From: Terrimonas ferruginea DSM 30193
GTDB taxonomy: Bacteria > Bacteroidota > Bacteroidia > Chitinophagales > Chitinophagaceae
Assembly (NCBI RefSeq): GCF_000425585.1
Contig: NZ_AUDS01000019.1
Location: forward strand, 84,992-148,991
Direction of reading: 5' to 3'
DNA: 64,000 nt
In this document: positions 52,382 to 58,967 of the stretch, piece by piece
How the letters are laid out: each line of letters begins with the position of its first letter
Position numbering within the stretch: the first letter of the stretch is position 1
Translations under genes and position numbers: made by a program
Notes under the pieces: model-generated
Database searches by the model: none
Told to the model about the DNA's origin: nothing
The model's input: the letters and a program-made list of their open reading frames with translations, nothing else

Positions 52382-52956
52382 TTCTTTACACCCATATCTT
52401 TTGTGTCTTCAATGAAATTTCTCACCATGTCCTGAAGGATCACTTTTGCTCTTGATAGCTGCGACTTGCTGGTGCCTTCGCTGATACCGAGCATTTCGCC
52501 GATCTCTTTGTGACTGTATCCTTCCACCACATACATGTTAAAGACGGTTCGGTATCCTGGTGAAAGTTGCTTGATCAGTTCGAGGATGTCTTTTTCTCCG
52601 AGTTGATCGAGCACGGATACATATTTCCCTTCGATGGTGTTTTCTTCTTTTTCGGTAACGGGCTGCAGGTATTTTTTACGGCGGAAATGTTCAATAGCCG
52701 TATTGACAAATATCCGGCGGACCCATCCTTCGAAAGAGCCATCACCCCGGTAGCTGTCCAGTTTTTTAAAGACTTTAATAAAGCCTTCCTGGAGAATGTC
52801 TTCGGCTTCTTCCGCGTTGGAAGCATACCGCAGACAAACGGCATACATGCGGGGGGAGAGGCGGCGATACATTTCTTCCTGCATACGCCGGTCGCCTTCC
52901 ATGCATCCTCTTATTAAGTCGTCTTCGGAGATATTAAGGTTGCTTTGCAAAATCAA
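52378..52956 (-). CDS. ECF-type RNA polymerase sigma factor
   Basis: Up to 192 residues. Region 2 reads VCLRYASNAEEAEDILQEGFIKVFKKLDSYRGDGSFEGWVRRIFVNTAIEHFRR, and region 4 is PGYRTVFNMYVVEGYSHKEIGEMLGISEGTSKSQLSRAKVIL. It would bind core RNA polymerase and direct transcription to its own promoters. The frame opens with TTG at 52956 (then ILQSNLNISEDDLIRGC); another TTG at 52950 is possible, so the exact start is uncertain. The stop overlaps the ATG of the repeat-bearing anti-sigma gene (ATGA), typical of sigma/anti-sigma pairs. Confidence 0.92.
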   Translation of the reverse strand: MILQSNLNISEDDLIRGCMEGDRRMQEEMYRRLSPRMYAVCLRYASNAEEAEDILQEGFIKVFKKLDSYRGDGSFEGWVRRIFVNTAIEHFRRKKYLQPVTEKEENTIEGKYVSVLDQLGEKDILELIKQLSPGYRTVFNMYVVEGYSHKEIGEMLGISEGTSKSQLSRAKVILQDMVRNFIEDTKDMGVKK

Positions 52957-52971
52957 AATTTATTAAGTGTT

Positions 52972-53553
52972 TCAGGAGAGACCTTTCAAAAATACAACCA
53001 GTTTTTCAACTGCCTTCTTTCTGTGGCTGAACCGGTTCTTTTCTTGCATGTTCATTTCGGCAAATGTTTTATCGGATCCGTCGGGAATAAAGACCGGGTC
53101 ATAGCCGAATCCATCGGTGCCGCGCTGTTCGTGCGTGATCCGTCCGGTGCAGATGCCTTCGAAAAAGCTTTCCTTTCCATCGATGATCAGCGAGATCACG
53201 GTGCGGAATCTCGCGGAACGCCCGGGTTGATTTTCCAGGGCGCCGAGCAGTTTGATGATGTTGTCCTGTGAGGAACGTCCTTCGCCGGCATAGCGGGCGC
53301 TTTTAACGCCGGGTTCGCCTTTAAGGGCATCCACTTCCAGCCCGGTGTCTTCGCTGAAACAATCAGCGCCACCGGTCATGTCGTAAATCGTTCTCGACTT
53401 GTTGGTGGCGTTTTCTTCCAGCGTATCGAATGGCTCGGGAATATCGGTGTCGATACCGGCTTCTTTCAGGGTCAGCAGTTGAAGCTGGTCGCCGACTGCC
53501 TGCCGGATTTCGTTGACTTTGTGTTGATTATTGGTGGCGAAAATGAGTTGCAT
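52972..53553 (-). CDS. rdgB: XTP/dITP diphosphatase, RdgB/HAM1 family
   Basis: 193 residues from ATG 53553. Motifs are IFATNNQHKVNEIRQ (start), FSEDTGLEVDALKGEPGVKSARYAGEG and the C-terminal FGYDPVFIPDGSDKTFAEM. It hydrolyses non-canonical purine nucleoside triphosphates (ITP, XTP, dITP) to monophosphates, which prevents their incorporation into nucleic acid. Length and motif order are normal. The longer frame upstream to 53619 has no conserved content. The gene at 53586 lies 32 bp upstream on the same strand and may share a transcript. Confidence 0.94.
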   Translation of the reverse strand: MQLIFATNNQHKVNEIRQAVGDQLQLLTLKEAGIDTDIPEPFDTLEENATNKSRTIYDMTGGADCFSEDTGLEVDALKGEPGVKSARYAGEGRSSQDNIIKLLGALENQPGRSARFRTVISLIIDGKESFFEGICTGRITHEQRGTDGFGYDPVFIPDGSDKTFAEMNMQEKNRFSHRKKAVEKLVVFLKGLS

Positions 53554-53585
53554 CCGTTTTGTATTGATGGACAAAAGCCGGGCCA

Positions 53586-54236
53586 TTATAGCCCGAAAAA
53601 AGGTTGCAGGGCAACCCACAATTTGGTTTTAACAAGTTTGTCGGCCTTGATGGCAGAGAGGTCCGGCGCATGCAGGAACTGGCATCCGGCAAAAGCCTGC
53701 TGCTGGAATTGGGGAAAATTGATCGGCAATCCCCATTGTACCGGGTCCAGGCCAAACAGGATTACCCGGCGGCTGCCAAACTTTTCCAGCACCGCCTGGT
53801 AGGAAGTCTGGCGGTAATGAAGAAAATTAACCAGTGTGATATCGCCCAGGTTGAGTTTGCAGGCGGCCAGCAATTGCGTCAGGAAGCCGAGGTCTTCATC
53901 CGGAATATGCAGGGCGGATTGATAGTCCACCACGATCAGCACTTTCTGTGCGTTTTTTCCAAGGAATTTCCAATCGTCGTCTGTTGGAGGGGCGGCAGCG
54001 ATAAAGGGCGCTGCAGGCTCGGGAACGGGAGCGGTAACCGGTTTGGGTGTTGGTGCAGGGACAACAGCCGGCTGGCTGATGGTTTCAGCAACCGGCGGCG
54101 GTTCGGCAACAGGAGGGCTTACGGGTTCCCGGCTTTGTGTTACCTTTGCCGGAGCACGTTCTCCTGTATCTACGAGCACCTGGCCATAGAGTTCCGTTAA
54201 CAGGGCAGCGTTCAGATCAATTTCGTTGAGACTCAT
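53586..54236 (-). CDS. hypothetical protein, possible HolD-like fold
   Basis: 216 residues from ATG 54236 (MSLNEIDLNAALLTELYGQ). Residues 40-90 form a Pro/Ala/Val-rich linker. The C-terminal 125 residues resemble in order the psi (HolD) subunit of DNA polymerase III: a strand KVLIVVDYQ, helix FLTQLLAACKLNLGDITLV, YQAVLEKFGSRRVILFGL, and the ending LSAIKADKLVKTKLWVALQPFF. No catalytic motif is seen. The match to HolD is a low-confidence impression. It lies 32 bp upstream of rdgB on the same strand. Such a protein would link the clamp loader to single-stranded DNA-binding protein. Confidence 0.6.
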   Translation of the reverse strand: MSLNEIDLNAALLTELYGQVLVDTGERAPAKVTQSREPVSPPVAEPPPVAETISQPAVVPAPTPKPVTAPVPEPAAPFIAAAPPTDDDWKFLGKNAQKVLIVVDYQSALHIPDEDLGFLTQLLAACKLNLGDITLVNFLHYRQTSYQAVLEKFGSRRVILFGLDPVQWGLPINFPQFQQQAFAGCQFLHAPDLSAIKADKLVKTKLWVALQPFFGL

Positions 54237-54306
54237 GCGAATGAACAAATAATACGATCAGGTGTTAGTTTTTTTTGTTTCTTTGACCCGTCAAAAATAA
54301 CATATT

Positions 54307-55371
54307 ATGATAGAGGCTATGGATATATCTGTTACAAAAGCGGAAACCAGCAAGTTAAACGACCTGAACCTGGAAAATCTGCCATTTGGCCGGTATTTCA
54401 GCGATCATATGCTGGAAGCCGATTATGAAAATGGTGAGTGGAAAAATGTTGAGATCAAACCCTACCAGCCGTTGCTGATGAGTCCTTCACTGGCGGCACT
54501 CCATTATGGTCAGGCCATCTTCGAAGGTATCAAAGCTTACCGCGACCCGCAGGGAAAGGCATTTATATTCCGTCCTATCGATAATTTCCGTCGTTTCAAT
54601 ATTTCAGCGGCGCGTATGCAGATGCCTGAAGTACCGGAAGAATTATTCATGGAAGGCATGCGCCGCCTGGTGCAGCTCGATAAGAGCTGGATTCCATCGC
54701 AGCCCGACCATTCGCTGTATATCCGTCCGTTTATGTTCTCCAGCGATGAGATGATCGGGGTACGTCCTTCTGAGACGTATAAATTCATGATCATTCTCAG
54801 TCCCACCGGTCCATATTACGCGGCTCCGATGCGGATTTATGTGGAAGAACACTATGTGCGTGCCTGTGCGGGTGGTATCGGCTATGCAAAAGCGGCCGGT
54901 AACTACGGAAGCTCGATGCTTGCAACGGCCGAAGCGCGTAAAAAAGGGTATGACCAGGTATTGTGGACAGATGCGCATGAACATAAATATGTGCAGGAGA
55001 TCGGCACGATGAACGTGTTCTTTGTTATCGGCAACAAAGCCATAACGCCTGATCTTGAACAGGGCACCATCTTAAATGGCGTAACGCGTCAGACAGTGAT
55101 CACATTGTTGCAGGAAATGGGCATAGAAGTGGAGGAACGTCCGTTGAGTATCGATGAAATTATCGAAGCTTACCAGGCCGGCACGCTGAAAGAAGTGTTT
55201 GGTACCGGTACGGCAGCCACGATCACGTTGATCCGTGAATTGAAATACAAGGACACCGTGTTATCTTTTGATACGGATACCTGGAAAGTAACCACGCAGA
55301 TCAAGGAGACATTGAACAATATCCGCGAGGGCCGTAGTGAGGATACACATGGCTGGATGTGGCCTGTTTAA
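54307..55371 (+). CDS. ilvE: branched-chain amino acid aminotransferase
   Basis: 354 residues, a class IV PLP enzyme of the long (eukaryote-like) type. The PLP lysine is K195 in GYAKAAGNYGSSMLAT. Other signatures are LHYGQAIFEGIKAYR, VQEIGTMNVFFVIG and VFGTGTAATITLIRE. It transaminates Leu, Ile and Val with 2-oxoglutarate in the cytoplasm. The ATG at 54307 is used; another in-frame ATG at 54319 is possible. It ends with a terminator at 55404, so it is monocistronic and separate from rpsL. Confidence 0.95.
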   Translation: MIEAMDISVTKAETSKLNDLNLENLPFGRYFSDHMLEADYENGEWKNVEIKPYQPLLMSPSLAALHYGQAIFEGIKAYRDPQGKAFIFRPIDNFRRFNISAARMQMPEVPEELFMEGMRRLVQLDKSWIPSQPDHSLYIRPFMFSSDEMIGVRPSETYKFMIILSPTGPYYAAPMRIYVEEHYVRACAGGIGYAKAAGNYGSSMLATAEARKKGYDQVLWTDAHEHKYVQEIGTMNVFFVIGNKAITPDLEQGTILNGVTRQTVITLLQEMGIEVEERPLSIDEIIEAYQAGTLKEVFGTGTAATITLIRELKYKDTVLSFDTDTWKVTTQIKETLNNIREGRSEDTHGWMWPV

Positions 55372-55403
55372 GATTGAAAATTAAATAGTTAGTATAACCC
55401 TAC

Positions 55404-55444
55404 TACGCAAGGCGCTTAAAATTTCAAGCATTTGCGTATTTTTT
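55404..55444 (+). terminator. terminator of ilvE
   Basis: Stem TACGCAA/TTGCGTA with inner GCTT/AAGC, then TTTTTT. Confidence 0.8.
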
Positions 55445-55454
55445 AAGCAATATT

Positions 55455-55485
55455 TTGGTATTTAATGACGGAGGTCTTACCTTTG
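55455..55485 (+). promoter_or_regulatory. rpsL promoter, TTG-N20-TACCTTTG
   Basis: The -33 TTG is at 55455-55457 and the -7 TACCTTTG at 55478-55485, 26 bp upstream of the rpsL ATG. Confidence 0.78.
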
Positions 55486-55510
55486 CCGTCCCAAAAACAA
55501 AGCATTCAGA

Positions 55511-55891
55511 ATGCCTACGATTCAACAATTAGTAAGAAAAGGAAGAGAAATTATCCGCGCGAAGAGCAAATCACGTGCGTTGGACCAGTGTCCTCAGCGT
55601 CGTGGTGTTTGTACTCGTGTGTACACAACAACACCTAAGAAACCGAACTCTGCGCTGCGTAAAGTAGCCAAAGTGCGTTTGACCAATAAAATTGAGGTTA
55701 TTGCCTACATCCCGGGTGAAGGTCACAACCTGCAGGAGCACTCAATCGTATTGATCCGTGGTGGTCGTGTAAAAGACCTTCCGGGTGTACGTTATCACAT
55801 TGTACGCGGTTCTCTGGATACTGCGGGTGTGAAAGACCGTAAACAAAGCCGTTCTAAATACGGTACCAAGAAAGAGAAAGCCAAAAAGTAA
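55511..55891 (+). CDS. rpsL: 30S ribosomal protein S12
   Basis: 126 residues, normal. It starts [20 protein letters not shown], with the decoding-site stretches [17 protein letters not shown] and [17 protein letters not shown]. The lysines that correspond to K42 and K87 of E. coli are both present, so the usual streptomycin-resistance changes are absent. rpsG follows after 29 bp. In many bacteria fusA comes next; here the unit ends after rpsG. Confidence 0.98.
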   Translation: MPTIQQLVRKGREIIRAKSKSRALDQCPQRRGVCTRVYTTTPKKPNSALRKVAKVRLTNKIEVIAYIPGEGHNLQEHSIVLIRGGRVKDLPGVRYHIVRGSLDTAGVKDRKQSRSKYGTKKEKAKK

Positions 55892-55920
55892 TTTTTAAAA
55901 AGCAACTTCAAGAATAAGTC

Positions 55921-56388
55921 ATGCGGAAAGCACAAGCAAAGAAACTGCCTTTAGCACCAGATCCCCGGTTTAACGATAAACTGGTAACCCGGTTTGTAAA
56001 CAACCTGATGTGGGAAGGCAAAAAAAGCGGAGCCTTTAACATCTTTTACGACGCACTGGACAAAGTAGCGAAGCAAACTGGTGAAGAAGGATACGAGGTG
56101 TGGAAGAGAGCATTGTCGAATGTGACACCTGCTGTGGAAGTACGTAGCCGTCGTATCGGTGGTGCAACTTTCCAGATTCCTGCTGAAGTACGCCAGGATC
56201 GTAAAGTTTCCCTGAGCATCAAATGGCTGATCCGTTACAGCCGCGACCGGAATGGTCGTAGCATGGCCGACAAGCTGGCTAACGAAATCGTAGCGGCAAG
56301 CAAAGGTGAAGGTGCTGCTTTCAAGAAAAAAGAAGATACGCATCGTATGGCAGAAGCGAACAAAGCTTTCGCTCACTTCCGTACCTAA
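55921..56388 (+). CDS. rpsG: 30S ribosomal protein S7
   Basis: 155 residues, normal. It contains [20 protein letters not shown] (start), [20 protein letters not shown] and [39 protein letters not shown]. It nucleates the head of the 30S subunit by binding the 3' domain of 16S rRNA. The start is ATG, 29 bp after rpsL. A terminator at 56414 closes the unit; fusA is not next. Confidence 0.98.
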   Translation: MRKAQAKKLPLAPDPRFNDKLVTRFVNNLMWEGKKSGAFNIFYDALDKVAKQTGEEGYEVWKRALSNVTPAVEVRSRRIGGATFQIPAEVRQDRKVSLSIKWLIRYSRDRNGRSMADKLANEIVAASKGEGAAFKKKEDTHRMAEANKAFAHFRT

Positions 56389-56413
56389 TATATTAGAAAA
56401 GACTTTCTGAATG

Positions 56414-56444
56414 AAACCATCGTCTGAGGACGGTGGTTTTTTTT
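56414..56444 (+). terminator. terminator of rpsL-rpsG
   Basis: Stem AAACCATCGTC/GACGGTGGTTT (one T-G pair), loop TGAG, then TTTTTTTT. Confidence 0.88.
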
Positions 56445-56456
56445 TAAGGTATGAGG

Positions 56457-56505
56457 AGTAAGGACTAAGGCGTAAGGAGTAAGGTTTAGGGTCTAAGGTC
56501 TAAGG
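56457..56505. repeat. 7-bp tandem array, family III, 7 units
   Basis: GTAAGGA, CTAAGGC, GTAAGGA, GTAAGGT, TTAGGGT, CTAAGGT, CTAAGGT. Confidence 0.88.
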
Positions 56506-56527
56506 TTAAACAGACGCGATGGGGTAA

Positions 56528-56555
56528 TAAGTTATAAGTATTAAGTGATAAGTTT
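56528..56555. repeat. 7-bp array, family II, 4 units
   Basis: TAAGTTA, TAAGTAT, TAAGTGA, TAAGTTT. Confidence 0.8.
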
Positions 56556-56641
56556 TGCGCCTTTGCTCCTTACGCGCCTTTGCGTGAACCCGTATTTCCA
56601 CGCAAAGCTGCAAAGTAATCAAGGCGCAAAGGTTATTCCCC

Positions 56642-56669
56642 ATTCACGATTCACCATTCACCATTGACA
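56642..56669. repeat. 7-bp array, family I (complement), 4 units
   Basis: ATTCACG, ATTCACC, ATTCACC, ATTGACA. Confidence 0.8.
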
Positions 56670-56681
56670 TCCCCTCAAAAG

Positions 56682-56713
56682 AAAAGGCCATTCCTGGACA
56701 GGAACGGCCGTTT
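56682..56713 (-). terminator. terminator of the T9SS gene at 56749
   Basis: Stem GGCC-TTCCTG/CAGGAA-GGCC with an A-C interior mismatch. The minus-strand exit is TTTTCTTTTG. Confidence 0.8.
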
Positions 56714-56748
56714 ATTGGTACCCTTTTGTAAAAAAGTCTTTAGTAAAA

Positions 56749-58179
56749 TCAGCGGATCAGCAATGACTGGCGCAGCTTGCCTTCAGCACCCTGCCATTGG
56801 ATATAATAAACTCCGGCCGGCAGACGTGACAGATCGATCTGCGTCTGGCGGGTATTGTTGGCTGGGCGTGTCTGCCATACGGGAAGTCCGGCTGCGTTGT
56901 ACAACGACAACAGTTGGCCGCCCGCAGGATGTGACACCTGCACTTTACCACCGGTAGCAGGATTGGGATACGCTACCAATTCGTTAACCGTTGTGCGGTA
57001 TTGTATTCTTGCCACAGCACTGTATTTGAATCCTCCATCGATGTCCACCATTTTCAGGCGATAATAATTCACGCCAGTCTGCAAATGCGCGTCGGTAGTC
57101 TGATAGTCGCGGGGCTCGCTGCTGCGGCCGGCTGCAGGGATAGAATCGATTGCCACAAACTGGTTGTTGTCTGTGCTTTTTTCTATGATGAAATGATGGG
57201 TGTTCAGTTCTGATTGCGATTGCCATTTAAGCAAACCCGCACCATTGTTCTCCTGCGCAGTAAAGAAGTTGAGTTTAACAGGAAGCGGTACATTGATGGT
57301 AAGCGTCTTGTTATTATAGGCAACGAATGCTACGTCGCTGCTGCCGGAAAGATTGATGCGGAATTTAAAAATAGAAAGGTAATTGTCGCGTGTGATACCG
57401 AAATCGCTGAGATCCGCCGCCCACAGACGGATCGGTCGGTCTGTATTGGTAAAACCAGCCGTAAGAACGCGCGGGTTAACATTCGCTTCGTAGAAGTCGG
57501 CCGTCCAGTTGGCTACAGGTGAAATGTTGGTGAAACGAATGCTTTTGGGCGAACCAACGATCTGACCCGCCTCGTTGATAAAGCTGTAAGTATCGGTAGA
57601 ACCGCTTGGGTCGGCGATTTGCGTTACAATGATATCGGGAATACCATCACCAATATTCTCAGGCCGGATATTGGCGACCGCAAAAGTAAGTGTGCCGGCG
57701 GGCAGGTTGGCCACACAGGTGCCAAGGTCCAATCCTTTAATACCATCGGTGAGGTAAGAGGTGAGATACATATCGGGCTTATTGGGGCCGGTGCCGTTAT
57801 GCACACCATCATACATTTCACCTACACCTACTTTTGTATCGGACGTAACCGTACCGGAATACCCTTCTACCGGCAAAGACCAGAAATCCCCTGCAACAAA
57901 TGTTTCACCTTTTGAAGACAACAACGCATCGTTAACCCCTGTAGAGTACTGTTTATTATTGTAGGTAAACGACAGGAGGTTATGGCTGTTAACAGGCTTC
58001 ACGTTGCTCATCTGCGTGGCAGAAGTCTTCCAGAATCCACCATAATCGGTAATAATACCTGACACAGCCTGCTGTGCGTGCACGGGAATATAGAAAAGGG
58101 AAACGAGGACCAATAAAAGCCGGAACCGGCGGGTTTGGCCAGGCATAACAGCCTTAGCCGAAAGGGTAAAAAGAGTCAT
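56749..58179 (-). CDS. secreted protein with T9SS C-terminal sorting domain
   Basis: 476 residues from ATG 58179 (MTLFTLSAKA). A hydrophobic signal region (RFRLLLVLVSLFYIPVHAQ) is preceded by a basic stretch. The middle 300 residues have no named domain: beta-rich, with YGGFWKTSATQMSNVKPVNS and YSGTVTSDTKVGVGEMYDG. At about 300-390 is a fibronectin-like segment (KLNFFTAQENNGAGLLKWQS, then YYRLKMVDIDGGFKYS). The last 75 residues are a type IX sorting domain (VAYPNPATGGKVQVSH ... LSRLPAGVYYIQWQG). A TACCTTTG promoter at 58220 supports the start at 58179. Function unknown; probably released or attached outside the cell. Confidence 0.86.
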   Translation of the reverse strand: MTLFTLSAKAVMPGQTRRFRLLLVLVSLFYIPVHAQQAVSGIITDYGGFWKTSATQMSNVKPVNSHNLLSFTYNNKQYSTGVNDALLSSKGETFVAGDFWSLPVEGYSGTVTSDTKVGVGEMYDGVHNGTGPNKPDMYLTSYLTDGIKGLDLGTCVANLPAGTLTFAVANIRPENIGDGIPDIIVTQIADPSGSTDTYSFINEAGQIVGSPKSIRFTNISPVANWTADFYEANVNPRVLTAGFTNTDRPIRLWAADLSDFGITRDNYLSIFKFRINLSGSSDVAFVAYNNKTLTINVPLPVKLNFFTAQENNGAGLLKWQSQSELNTHHFIIEKSTDNNQFVAIDSIPAAGRSSEPRDYQTTDAHLQTGVNYYRLKMVDIDGGFKYSAVARIQYRTTVNELVAYPNPATGGKVQVSHPAGGQLLSLYNAAGLPVWQTRPANNTRQTQIDLSRLPAGVYYIQWQGAEGKLRQSLLIR

Positions 58180-58219
58180 TTGGGTACGTTTTCTTACAAA
58201 AGGTATTAGGATCGAGATG

Positions 58220-58227
58220 CAAAGGTA
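58220..58227 (-). promoter_or_regulatory. Bacteroidota -7 element (TACCTTTG on minus strand)
   Basis: CAAAGGTA on the plus strand, 41 bp upstream of the ATG at 58179. It lies inside the longer frame that opens at 58248, and so argues for the shorter start. Confidence 0.6.
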
Positions 58228-58435
58228 GTATTGCTCATGAATTATCATAGCATTTTACGAGATTTTTTTGCAGGAATTACGATTTTGGTATCGTGAAACC
58301 ACGTGATTGTACGTGCAAGAGGGGTGTTTTTATAGGTTATTACCCTTAAAATGAACTTATTATCCATGATTAAACGGATACAGGTATGATCGGAATTTTT
58401 CCGGGCATTCGTTGTTTTACGATCAGGTTGAGTAA

Positions 58436-58463
58436 TAAGTTTTAAGTAATAAGTAGTAAGTAA
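58436..58463. repeat. 7-bp array, family II, 4 units
   Basis: TAAGTTT, TAAGTAA, TAAGTAG, TAAGTAA. Confidence 0.78.
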
Positions 58464-58519
58464 AACAACCTACCGGTTTCTGAGGCTGATCTTTCGGCCC
58501 GTTTGGAAAACCCGCTTTT

Positions 58520-58787
58520 GGTTCCTGAGGACAACACAATTGTTCGGAACGTTTATCTCTAAGATTCGCTTTTCACTTTTAAATTTAATGGCGGCTTGAG
58601 GTAGAAGTTAGCACCCTTGTTGGTCTCCCGGCCAACAAGCAAGAACCAGGTTGCTTTGAAAGGTTAAGGCAAACTTCGTACATAGTTCAACGATGAGCAG
58701 GCCCGTTGGTCTGGAGACCAACGGTGGCGTGATGTCTGATTGACAGGTTTTAAAATCTTCCGAACAGTTGTGCTGAGGATACGAACC
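58520..58787. mobile_element. MITE-like inverted-repeat element, copy B (268 bp)
   Basis: Same family and orientation as copy A (1166-1437). The left tip starts GGTTCCTGAGG and runs to TTGTTCGGAA; the reverse complement of the right tip starts GGTTCGTATCC and runs to CTGTTCGGAA, about 22 of 30 matching. It has the two hairpins with GTTGGTC/GACCAAC arms and near-identical inner sequence such as AACTTCGTACATA and GATGAGCAGGCCCGTTGG. No open frame is shared with copy A. Confidence 0.78.
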
Positions 58788-58856
58788 GGGTTAGCCTTTT
58801 AGTCACCGATTCACTTATTGGCCTATTGAAGACCTTCCGACAAATAGTTACGTACT

Positions 58857-58864
58857 TATTTTTG
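58857..58864 (+). promoter_or_regulatory. possible -7 element TATTTTTG for the DUF5686 gene
   Basis: Matches TAnnTTTG. A leader of about 100 bases would precede the ATG at 58968. No -33 TTG at normal spacing. Confidence 0.4.
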
Positions 58865-58967
58865 GTATGCCCGCAGGTTGGTTTTTGACAGTTTTGCATT
58901 TTTATCTTCCAATCGACGCAGGGATAATCCATCAGAAAGCCATTTTCAGTATTTTGTAGCTTATTCT

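Larger units (their letters stand above)
56389..56748. other. repeat island after rpsG
   Basis: 360 bases. It holds the rpsG terminator, a family III array (56457), a family II array (56528), a CTTTGCG-rich stretch (about 56560-56630), a family I array (56642) and the terminator of the minus-strand gene at 56749. No gene is seen. Confidence 0.8.
58180..58967. other. gene-free region between two divergent surface-protein genes
   Basis: 788 bases. It holds a promoter for the minus-strand gene (58220), unassigned AT-rich sequence (58228-58430), a family II array (58436), the full inverted-repeat element copy B (58520-58787) and a TATTTTTG match at 58857. No gene is seen. Confidence 0.75.

Noticed and set aside
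58228..58430. Regulatory RNA between the T9SS and DUF5686 genes
   Set aside because: AT-rich with no clear hairpin, promoter or terminator; I see nothing to support a transcript.
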